Below are positions 55,424 to 63,158 of a stretch of 64,000 bases of DNA, piece after piece; positions within the stretch are counted from its first letter, which is position 1; each line of letters opens with the position of its first letter. The stretch covers positions 186,001-250,000 of the forward strand of contig NZ_JAHWYN010000005.1 of NCBI RefSeq assembly GCF_019351435.1. Reading direction: 5' to 3'. This DNA comes from Flavobacterium taihuense (lineage in GTDB: Bacteria > Bacteroidota > Bacteroidia > Flavobacteriales > Flavobacteriaceae). The notes below the pieces were generated by a model that worked only from the letters and a program-made list of their open reading frames with translations, did not search any database and was not told where the DNA came from. Made by a program: the position numbers and the translations under genes.

Positions 55424-55813
55424 ATGGATGAGAATCCGTTTAAACCTGAGGATATGTGGAAAGGTGCATCTCCACAGATTTTTTCAAATGCAAAAAAATT
55501 AAGAGAGAATCTAACAGAGGCAGAGGAAAAGCTATGGTTAGCATTAAGAGAAAATCAGATTGGAGGATATAAGTTTAGAAGACAACATCCTCTGAGTTTA
55601 TATATTGCTGATTTTTACTGTCATGCTTTGAAGCTTGTAATTGAAATAGATGGTGATTATCATTTATCCGAAGAACAACAGTTTCTTGATAAAAAAAGAA
55701 CGAGTGATATTGAATTTCAAGGATTAAAAGTGATTCGATTTACAAATGAGGAAGTTATGTTCAAATTGCCGGAAGTTATAGATAGAATTAGAGCGTTTAT
55801 ACTCTGGCCCTAA
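55424..55813 (+). CDS. DUF559 protein (Vsr-like nuclease fold) embedded in the repeat field
   Basis: A 129-residue protein of the DUF559 type. The core KLRENLTEAEEKLWLALRENQIGGYKFRRQHPLSLYIADFYCHAL, the acidic strand LVIEIDGDYHLSEEQQ and LKVIRFTNEEVM match small endonuclease-domain proteins related to Vsr and other PD-(D/E)xK-like nucleases; the E-x-D-G..H cluster is the likely active site. The ATG at 55424 starts the natural protein; the open frame reaches to 55331 but that part is translated repeat DNA. The stop codon TAA (55811 to 55813) is the TAA inside a CCCTAAAGGG core. Cores in opposite orientation flank the gene. Its cellular role is unknown. Confidence 0.85.
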   Translation: MDENPFKPEDMWKGASPQIFSNAKKLRENLTEAEEKLWLALRENQIGGYKFRRQHPLSLYIADFYCHALKLVIEIDGDYHLSEEQQFLDKKRTSDIEFQGLKVIRFTNEEVMFKLPEVIDRIRAFILWP

Positions 55814-56280
55814 AGGGAGCCGAAAATGGGGAAATGGAGATTTTCGTTTTACCCCGACCCTAAAGGGAGCCGAAAATGAGGAAATGGGGATTTTCGTTTT
55901 ACCCCGACCCTAAAGGGAGCCGAAAATGAGGAAATGGGAATTTTCGTTTTACCCCGACCCTAAAGGGAGTCGAAAATGGGGAAATGGAGATTTTCGTTTT
56001 GCCCCGACCCTAAAGGGAACCGAAAATGGGGAAATGGAGATTTTCGTTTTACCCCGACCCTAAAGGGAGTCGAAAATGAGGAAATGGGGATTTTCGTTTT
56101 ACCCCGACCCTAAAGGGAACCGAAAATGGGGAAATGGGGATTTTCGTTTTACCCCGACCTTAAAGGGAGTCGAAAATGGGAAAATGGGGATTTTCGTTTT
56201 ACCCCGACCCTAAAGGGAGCCGAAAATGGGGAAATGGGGATTTTCGTTTTACCCCGACCCTAAAGGGAGTCGAAAATGAG
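55808..56280. repeat. Tandem array, ten cores with exact 50-bp period
   Basis: CCCTAAAGGG cores (one CCTTAAAGGG) start at 55808, 55858, 55908, 55958, 56008, 56058, 56108, 56158, 56208 and 56258. Each unit reads ATTTTCG, 11 bases, the core, AGC/AGT/AAC, CGAAAAT and a GAGGAAATGGG-like spacer; TTTTCG and CGAAAA form outer arms of a hairpin around the core. Variants are limited to a few positions. There are no unique spacers, so it is not CRISPR. The period is not a multiple of three, so it is not coding. Confidence 0.95.
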
Positions 56281-57202
56281 GAGCTGATTTGAAACACGAG
56301 ATGTTCTCTTCTTTTGCCTTTTAGGGTTGGGTCGAGGAGTAAGAGAGAGCGCAGAATTTTTGTTTTTACCCTGAAGCACCCCTGCCCTAAAGGGAGTCGG
56401 AAATGGGGTGTTTTACTCCTATCCTAAAGAGAGATTGAAATTAGGATTGATTTGAAATTGAAGATAATGTTGTCTTTCTTTTTTTCTCCCTTTAGGGTTG
56501 GGGAAGAAAAAAAAGAAAGTGTGAGGAATTTTCGTTTTACCCTGACTCTAAAGGGAGCCGAAAATGAGGAACTAATTTGGAATAGGGGAATGTTCTTCAT
56601 CTTTTTTTCTCCCTTTAGGGTTGGGGAAGAAAAAAAAGAAAGTGTGAGGAATTTTCGTTTTACCCTGAGTCTAAAGGGAGTCGAAAATGAGGAAATGGGA
56701 ATTTTCGTTTTACCCCGACCCTAAAGGGAGCCGAAAATGAAGAGCTGATTTGAAACACGAGATGTTCTCTTCTTTTGCCTTTTAGGGTTGGGTCGAGGAG
56801 TAAGAGAGAGCGCAGAATTTTTGTTTTTACCCTGAAGCACCCCTGCCCTAAAGGGAGTCGGAAATGGGGTGTTTTACTCCTATTCTAAAGAGAGATTGAA
56901 ATTAGGATTGATTTGAAATTGAAGATAATGTTGTCTTTCTTTTTTTCTCCCTTTAGGGTTGGGGAAGAAAAAAAAGAAAGTGTGAGGAATTTTCGTTTTA
57001 CCCTGACTCTAAAGGGAGCCGAAAATGAGGAACTAATTTGGAATAGGGGAATGTTCTTCATCTTTTTTTCTCCCTTTAGGGTTGGGGAAGAAAAAAAAGA
57101 AAGTGTGAAGAATTTTCGTTTTACCCTGACTCTAAAGGGAGCCGAAAATGGGGAAATGGGGATTTTCGTTTTACCCCGACCCTAAAGGGAGCCGAAAATG
57201 GG
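56281..57202. repeat. 461-bp higher-order repeat, two full copies
   Basis: Copy 1 (56281 to 56741) and copy 2 (56742 to about 57202) are almost identical. Each contains cores in both orientations, the GAGCTGATTTGAAACACGAG module, and two inner units with a polypurine stretch (GGGGAAGAAAAAAAAGAAAG). Each copy opens a 90-codon frame (56452, 56913), but 461 is not divisible by three and the frames consist of translated repeats, so these are not genes. Confidence 0.92.
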
Positions 57203-57727
57203 GTGTTTTACTCCTATTCTAAAGAGAGATTGAAATTAGGATGATTTGAAATTGAAGATAATGTTGTCTTTCTTTTTTTCTCCCTTTAGGGTTGGGGAAG
57301 AAAAAAAAGAAAGTGTGAGGAATTTTCGTTTTACCCCGACCCTAAAGGGAGCCGAAAATGAGGAACTAATTTGGAATAGGGGAATGTTCTTCATCTTTTT
57401 TTCTCCCTTTAGGGTTGGGGAAGAAAAAAAAGAAAGTGTGAAGAATTTTCGTTTTACCCTGACTCTAAAGGGAGCCGAAAATGAGGAAATGGGAATTTTC
57501 GTTTTACCCCGACCCTAAAGGGAGCCGAAAATGAGGAACTAATTTGGAATAGGGGAATGTTCTTCATCTTTTTTTCTCCCTTTAGGGTTGGGGAAGAAAA
57601 AAAAGAAAGTGTGAAGAATTTTCGTTTTACCCCGACCCTAAAGGGAGCCGAAAATGAAGAGCTGATTTGTAACACAAGATGTTATTTTTTTTCCTTTTAG
57701 GGATGGGGAAAGGAAAAAAAAAGAAAT
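57203..57727. repeat. Third, shortened higher-order copy and tail of the repeat field
   Basis: From about 57203 the sequence repeats the later part of the 461-bp unit (offset 333 bp from copy 2), then a further inner unit at about 57531, and ends with GAAGAGCTGATTTG, a reverse-orientation core at 57693 (CCTTTTAGGG) and a purine run. The SGNH gene starts 43 bases later. Confidence 0.85.
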
Positions 57728-57769
57728 TATTTGAATCATTAATGATTAAAAAACAGAATAAAAATTCTA

Positions 57770-58648
57770 ATGAAAAAGTTTTTACTATTCACTTTAAAAA
57801 TATTAGTCTTAACAGTAGTAATTGCTGTTGCTTTAGATTTTATTTATACCGCTATTTATCTGCAATCGAGTAATCGAGGCAAAATAGACCATATTTATAA
57901 TTCCAAAAATGAAAATTTCGATGTTGTTATTTTAGGATCTTCCAGAGCCAATAACCATTTTGTTACCCAAATGTTTGAAGACAAAGGATTAAAAGCATTT
58001 AATTATGGAATGAGTGGAGGTCATTTGTTTGAAGCTGATTTATTATTGAAATTAATGATAGAACGGCATTATAAAATTAAGAACGTAATTCTGGAAGCCG
58101 ATTTGAATTTGTCCAATAAGCATAGAGATTATGGGATTTCGAGTAAATTTTTACCCTATTTGCACCAGTCAGAAACGGTGAAAAAACATTTTTCAAACGA
58201 ATATGATTTCTGGGAGTTGTATTATTTACCTTTTTACCGATATATAAAATTTGATGAACGTATTGGTTTCCGAGAGCTTTATAATACTACTTTGAAAAAG
58301 CCAACGAATACTTTGGACAATAAAGGGTATTATCCTTTAATTAAGCGAAAAGGAAATATGAAGAACAATATTGTTAATCTAAAGCCTTTAGAAGACAATC
58401 AGTATTACGAAGAAATTAAGCAAATTTGCAAAGACAATAAAATTAATTTAATTGCTGTAATGACTCCTATGTGTGAGAATGTCAAAGGAATGGACTATTT
58501 TGATAAAGTTAAGAAAATGTATCCCGAAATTCACAATTATGAAAATGTAGTAGTGGAGGATAAATATTTTTCGTCCTGCGGACATATGAATGATACAGGT
58601 GCGAGACTATTTACGACCCGAATTATAAAAGATTTTTTTAATAAATAA
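57770..58648 (+). CDS. SGNH/GDSL-like accessory protein of the MBOAT acyltransferase
   Basis: A 292-residue protein with an N-terminal membrane anchor (FTLKILVLTVVIAVALDFIYTAIYL) and a periplasmic SGNH-type domain. VVILGSSRANNHF is block I with the nucleophile serine, FNYGMSGGHLFEADLLL is block II, and SSCGHMNDTGARLFT is the block V histidine region. The aspartate normally three residues before that histidine appears as serine, so the catalytic triad may be altered. Such proteins work with MBOAT transporters in O-acetylation; the partner gene ends at 55149, 2.6 kb upstream, with only the repeat field and DUF559 gene between. Confidence 0.8.
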   Translation: MKKFLLFTLKILVLTVVIAVALDFIYTAIYLQSSNRGKIDHIYNSKNENFDVVILGSSRANNHFVTQMFEDKGLKAFNYGMSGGHLFEADLLLKLMIERHYKIKNVILEADLNLSNKHRDYGISSKFLPYLHQSETVKKHFSNEYDFWELYYLPFYRYIKFDERIGFRELYNTTLKKPTNTLDNKGYYPLIKRKGNMKNNIVNLKPLEDNQYYEEIKQICKDNKINLIAVMTPMCENVKGMDYFDKVKKMYPEIHNYENVVVEDKYFSSCGHMNDTGARLFTTRIIKDFFNK

Positions 58649-58652
58649 AAAT

Positions 58653-59804
58653 ATGCATATTGCCTTTTTAACCCCCGAATATCCTCATGCGCGTGTACAA
58701 CATGCGGCAGGAATAGGCACAAGTGTCAAGAATTTGGTATTGGCTTTGGTTAAAAAAGGCGTAACCGTTTCCGTTTTTGTTTATGGCCAAAAAGAAGATG
58801 CGATTTTTCAAGAAAAAGGGATAAAAATACATTTGATAAAAACTCAAAAGTATAAAGCGTTTGGTTGGTTTTGGCATCGAAAATACATTCAGAACTATCT
58901 GAATGCATGCATTGTTTCAGAAGGAATCAATTTGGTTGAAGCACCAGATTGGACAGGAATTACCGCTTTTGTGAATTTCAAAGTACCAGTCATAATTCGC
59001 TTTCACGGAAGTGATACTTATTTTTGTCATTTGGAACAAAGGAACCAAAAATTTAAGAATTTTTGGTTTGAAAAAGCTGCAATTAGTAAAGCCCAAGCTT
59101 TTATTGCACCTACTCGTTTTGCTGGAGAACTGTCAAAAAAACTTTTTAACATTAAAAATAAAAAAATCCAAACGATCCATTATGGACTGGAGTTGAATCA
59201 ATTTGAAAATGATGACCCTTTGATTTATGAGAATGGATTGATTTTATATATTGGCACTATTATTAGAAAAAAAGGAGTGTTGGAATTCCCCGTTATTTTT
59301 AACAAAGTAAGAAATAAATACCCAGAAGCCAGATTGATTTTTATAGGAAGCGATTCTTATGACATCCAGACCAAATCCAAATCAACTTGGGAATTAGTCC
59401 AACAACAATTTGAAGACGACGATTTAAACCATGTTTCTTATTTAGGTAAAATTCCATATCAAGAAGTACAGGATTATATAAAAAAAGCCCATGTTTGCGT
59501 TTTTCCAACTTTTGCCGAAACTTTAGGAATGGTTACTATTGAATCTATGGCATTGCAAAAACCAGTAGTGAATAGTAATATTGGTTGGGCACAGGAATTG
59601 ATTGTTGATGGCGAGAGTGGTTATTTGGTACATCCTAAAGATCACGATGAGCTTGCCAATAAAATAGTTGGTTTGTTACAAGATGAAAATTTATGCAATG
59701 CCATTGGAAGCGCTGCAAGAACGAGAGTAGAAGCTATTTTCGACATTGAAAAAATTGTGGCACAAAACATAACTTTTTATAAATCCATAATAGATAAATT
59801 TTGA
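58653..59804 (+). CDS. Glycosyltransferase family 4
   Basis: A 383-residue GT-B enzyme. HIAFLTPEYPHARVQHAAGIGTS opens it, LVEAPDWTGITAF and VIIRFHGSDTYFCHLEQ follow; the donor domain has LILYIGTIIRKKGVLEFPVIF, LIFIGSDS, SYLGKIPYQEVQDYIKKAHVCVFPTFAETLGMVTIESMALQKPVV. It starts 4 bp after the SGNH gene and ends in TGA overlapping a TTG start of the next gene. Confidence 0.92.
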   Translation: MHIAFLTPEYPHARVQHAAGIGTSVKNLVLALVKKGVTVSVFVYGQKEDAIFQEKGIKIHLIKTQKYKAFGWFWHRKYIQNYLNACIVSEGINLVEAPDWTGITAFVNFKVPVIIRFHGSDTYFCHLEQRNQKFKNFWFEKAAISKAQAFIAPTRFAGELSKKLFNIKNKKIQTIHYGLELNQFENDDPLIYENGLILYIGTIIRKKGVLEFPVIFNKVRNKYPEARLIFIGSDSYDIQTKSKSTWELVQQQFEDDDLNHVSYLGKIPYQEVQDYIKKAHVCVFPTFAETLGMVTIESMALQKPVVNSNIGWAQELIVDGESGYLVHPKDHDELANKIVGLLQDENLCNAIGSAARTRVEAIFDIEKIVAQNITFYKSIIDKF

Positions 59805-61333
59805 TTGTAGTCTATCATAATAATACTTGCATTACCAGAGTTGAATCTAAAGAAAAAAAAGAGATCTCTTTTTCTATGGATGAGTCGATTGCATACGGAT
59901 TAATGCAATTAGCGATTCAGTTTCCAGAATCAAAATTAGTTTGGTGTTATCAAGAATGCAGTAAGCACATTAATATAGAAGTTGTTCCTGAATTAATGCA
60001 TCATCAAAAAATAATGTTGTCGTACAATCCGAGTGGCAGTAATTATTTGGGAAGCAGAATTGGTTACGTTGAAGATTCACCATTTATCAATATCAATAAA
60101 AAAGTAAGCTATCCCACCTGGCAAATGAGTAGTTTGGTAGGAGTAGTTTATGGTTCAGTTTTATTGACTTTTAAGGATAAAATTAAGTTGGATTCGGATT
60201 TTGATTATTACCTCAATTCTATTGCTAAAGTGGGAATGCCAAAAGGATTGCTTTGTTATTCTGAGCCAAAACTTTTAGTAAAAAACGAGATTATCTTGCC
60301 TATTCAAGACATCAGTACTTTTATGTTATTCCGATTTGTAAAGCAACATTATCGCATGCGTTGGGTATTTTTGCTTTTCCTCAATCTATTAATTTATGAA
60401 AAATGCTATCAGTTGTTGTCTTTGATACGAAGTTTGGTTTTTAGAAATAGAAATCTATCTAATGTTAATTTTGATATGATTGAAGTTCAATCAACAAAAA
60501 AAGTAGTTACAACAGGAACTATTGACGTTATTATTCCCACGATTGGCAGAAAAGACTATTTGTATGATGTTTTGCAAGATTTAGCGAAACAAACCCATTT
60601 GCCAATTAATGTGATTATTGTGGAGCAAAATCCACAAGAGAATAGTGTTTCAGAATTGGATTATTTGCAAACCGAAAAATGGCCGTTTGTAATTAAACAC
60701 ACTTTTACCCACCAGGCTGGAGCTTGTAATGCCAGAAATTTGGCTTTGAGCCAAGTAGAAAGCGAGTGGGTGTTTTTGAATGATGATGATAATAGATTGG
60801 ATGAAAATTTAGTCAATAATGTGTTTAAGAGAGTCACTCAATATGGAACGGATGCAATAATAACATCTTATCTCCAGCCTTGCGAAATACAACTTTATAA
60901 AACTATTCATCAGTCTGGAATTTTTGGGTCAGGGAATAGTTTTGTGAAATCAGAATTTTTAAGATTCGTGTCTTTTGATAAAGCACTTGAATTTGGTTAT
61001 GGTGAGGATACTGATTTTGGGTTCCAACTGCGTAATAAAGGACATGATGTGATTTATTTTCCTGATTTGAAAATTACACATCTCAAAGCACCAATTGGGG
61101 GATTTAGAATAAAACCTACTTTTGCATGGTCAAATGAAGCTGTGCAACCCAAGCCATCCCCGTCAATGATGTATGTAAAACAAAAAAACAATACCAAAGA
61201 ACAATTGTTGGGCTACAAAATGGTGTTGTTTTTTAAATTATTTAAAAAAGAACCAGTTTTAAATTATTTGTTTTTTTTAAAAACATTTCAGAGGAAATGG
61301 TTTGTTAGTAAATACTGGGCGAAAAATATATAA
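59801..61333 (+). CDS. Glycosyltransferase family 2 with an extra N-terminal domain (TTG start)
   Basis: A 510-residue protein. It starts with TTG at 59801 as part of TTGA, a 4-bp overlap with the GT4 gene. Residues 1 to about 175 form a domain I do not recognise (FSMDESIAYGLMQLAIQFPE, WCYQEC, YLGSRIGYVED, YPTWQMSSLVGVVYGS). Residues 240 to 440 are a GT2 domain: IDVIIPTIGRKDYLYDVLQDL, NARNLALSQVESEWVFLNDDDN (DxD) and FGYGEDTDFGFQLRNKGHDV. The extra domain could bind the acceptor or another sugar. Similar two-part proteins occur in Bacteroidota glycan loci, from memory. Confidence 0.85.
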   Translation: MIVVYHNNTCITRVESKEKKEISFSMDESIAYGLMQLAIQFPESKLVWCYQECSKHINIEVVPELMHHQKIMLSYNPSGSNYLGSRIGYVEDSPFININKKVSYPTWQMSSLVGVVYGSVLLTFKDKIKLDSDFDYYLNSIAKVGMPKGLLCYSEPKLLVKNEIILPIQDISTFMLFRFVKQHYRMRWVFLLFLNLLIYEKCYQLLSLIRSLVFRNRNLSNVNFDMIEVQSTKKVVTTGTIDVIIPTIGRKDYLYDVLQDLAKQTHLPINVIIVEQNPQENSVSELDYLQTEKWPFVIKHTFTHQAGACNARNLALSQVESEWVFLNDDDNRLDENLVNNVFKRVTQYGTDAIITSYLQPCEIQLYKTIHQSGIFGSGNSFVKSEFLRFVSFDKALEFGYGEDTDFGFQLRNKGHDVIYFPDLKITHLKAPIGGFRIKPTFAWSNEAVQPKPSPSMMYVKQKNNTKEQLLGYKMVLFFKLFKKEPVLNYLFFLKTFQRKWFVSKYWAKNI

Positions 61334-61335
61334 TT

Positions 61336-62127
61336 ATGGAAAAGGACAAAAAATTAATTAGTTTTTTAATTACACATTATAATAGACCATTTGATTTAAT
61401 GGAGTGTATAGAAGCAATTAAAAAAATTAATATTTCTAATTATGAAATTGTTGTATGTGATGACGGTAGTGAAGATAGAAATATTAAGCTATTGCAAGGT
61501 TATGAAATTGATAAGTTGATTTTAGCAAAAGTGAATCAAGGACTTGCTGCAAATTTAAATAAAGGTATTGAGGCTTGCGATGGAGCGTATATTATTTATT
61601 GTCAGGAGGATTTTGTATTAGATCCCAAAGTCAGTAATGTTTTGCAAGAATGTTTTGATTTATTGGAAAATAAAAAAGTTGACATGGTCAGATTTACATC
61701 AAATTGTCAATTTAATAAGCTAATTACTTTAACGGCAAATATTTCTTTGATTCCAAAATTTTCTTTTCGAAATTTTTTATTAAATTATTATCAATACAGT
61801 GACCACCCATTTGTAACAACAAAAAAGTTTTATGAAAACTATGGGTATTATCTTGAGAATACTTCTGGTAGATATGGAGAGACTGAGTATGCAATCCGAA
61901 TTTTAAAATCTAATGCTAAAATAGGTATTTCAAATAAAAAATTAGCTTCAACAATTATTGGTAGTCAATCTGTTTTAGTATATGAGAGTATTTATGAGGC
62001 AAAAGAATATAAAATAAATAAAAAGGTAATTATAATTGCTCGAGCTTTTCGATTGTATTTAGAATTGATTTTATATAATAAATATAAAAGAGGTTTGGCA
62101 ACCTATAAAAATTTTAGAAAATTATAA
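61336..62127 (+). CDS. Glycosyltransferase family 2
   Basis: A 263-residue GT-A enzyme starting 2 bp after the previous stop. ISFLITHYNRPFDLMECIEA, EIVVCDDGSEDRN, NLNKGIEACDGAYIIYCQEDFVLD (QED at the metal-binding position) and GRYGETEYAIRIL are visible. No extra domain. Donor unknown. Confidence 0.88.
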   Translation: MEKDKKLISFLITHYNRPFDLMECIEAIKKINISNYEIVVCDDGSEDRNIKLLQGYEIDKLILAKVNQGLAANLNKGIEACDGAYIIYCQEDFVLDPKVSNVLQECFDLLENKKVDMVRFTSNCQFNKLITLTANISLIPKFSFRNFLLNYYQYSDHPFVTTKKFYENYGYYLENTSGRYGETEYAIRILKSNAKIGISNKKLASTIIGSQSVLVYESIYEAKEYKINKKVIIIARAFRLYLELILYNKYKRGLATYKNFRKL

Positions 62128-62138
62128 AGTATTGATAA

Positions 62139-63158
62139 ATGATTAAAATCTATACAGATACTACATTTATTACACCTGCTAATAGAAAAATTGTTTTTCC
62201 ATTATTATTTGAATTGTGTTACTTAAAGAATGTTAATCTTTTAGAAAAATACAAGCTTGTTGATTCAATCAGCGAATCGGATATTGCAGTGCTTCCAGTT
62301 GATATTAATTTTTTGATCAAAAATAAGCAGCAAAGCTATTTAAATGATTTTATTTCAGTCGCAAAAGCGCAAAATAAAATCATTTGGGCCTATAGTGCGG
62401 GTGATTTTGGCAAAACAGTTCAAGATGATATTTACCTCTTTAGACTTGGAGGATTTAATTCTAAAATGAATGACAAAACAAATATTTTGCCTTCTTTTAT
62501 TCATGATCCTTATGGTAAATTTATTCAAAAAGAGTTTGTTATTTTGGAAAAAGAATCTATTCCATCTATTGGGTTTGTTGGAAATGCTAATGGTTCATTG
62601 AAGAGTTTGCTTAAAGAATTTGGAATTTATTTATATGTAATAGGTTTGAATATTAAAAATAATTTTTATTCAGATTACCAGTCATTTTATCCTTCAGGAT
62701 ATAAAAGATATCAATTGCTCAAGAAAATTAAAGCTGACTCAAGAGTTAAATCTGATTTTATTTTTAGGAAAAAACATTCTAGTGCCTCTTTAGATACTTC
62801 CGAAATAAAGAAGACAACGATAGAGTTTTATGAAAATATGTATGAAAACCCATATGTCTTTTGTTTGCGAGGATTAGGAAATTTTTCGGTACGCTTATAC
62901 GAGACATTGGCTATGGGAAGAATTCCGGTCGTTGTAGATACCGATATAAGGTTGCCTTTTCACAAAAGTATAGATTGGAAGCGGCATTGTGTTTTTGTTA
63001 CAGAAGTAAATTTTGTAGATCAATTATTACGTTTTCACGATAAAATTTCAAATCAAGATTTTATCGAGATGCAAGAGAATAATAGAAAACTGTTTTTGAA
63101 TGTTTTGTCCCGTGAAAATTATTTTGTCGAATGGTGTAAAAAAAATCAGAATAAATGA
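62139..63158 (+). CDS. Exostosin-like (GT47-type) glycosyltransferase
   Basis: A 339-residue protein. The C-terminal part shows the exostosin pattern: YVFCLRGLGNFSVRLYETLAMGRIPVVVDTDIRLPF followed by IDWKRHCVFVTE. The N-terminal part (IKIYTDTTFITPANRKIVFPLLFELCY, SESDIAVLPVD, IGFVGNANG) fits other bacterial exostosin-family proteins. These are inverting GT-B enzymes. It lies 11 bp after the GT2 gene and overlaps the next gene by 4 bp (ATGA). Confidence 0.85.
   Translation: MIKIYTDTTFITPANRKIVFPLLFELCYLKNVNLLEKYKLVDSISESDIAVLPVDINFLIKNKQQSYLNDFISVAKAQNKIIWAYSAGDFGKTVQDDIYLFRLGGFNSKMNDKTNILPSFIHDPYGKFIQKEFVILEKESIPSIGFVGNANGSLKSLLKEFGIYLYVIGLNIKNNFYSDYQSFYPSGYKRYQLLKKIKADSRVKSDFIFRKKHSSASLDTSEIKKTTIEFYENMYENPYVFCLRGLGNFSVRLYETLAMGRIPVVVDTDIRLPFHKSIDWKRHCVFVTEVNFVDQLLRFHDKISNQDFIEMQENNRKLFLNVLSRENYFVEWCKKNQNK

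Noticed and set aside
55808..56280. Regular array resembling a CRISPR
   Set aside because: The spacing sequence is the same in every unit, so there are no spacers, and no cas genes are present.
56452..57518. Three 90-codon open frames (56452, 56913, 57246) with nearly identical peptides
   Set aside because: They are translations of the palindromic repeats; neither the 461-bp nor the 50-bp period is a multiple of three and the peptides are themselves internal repeats.
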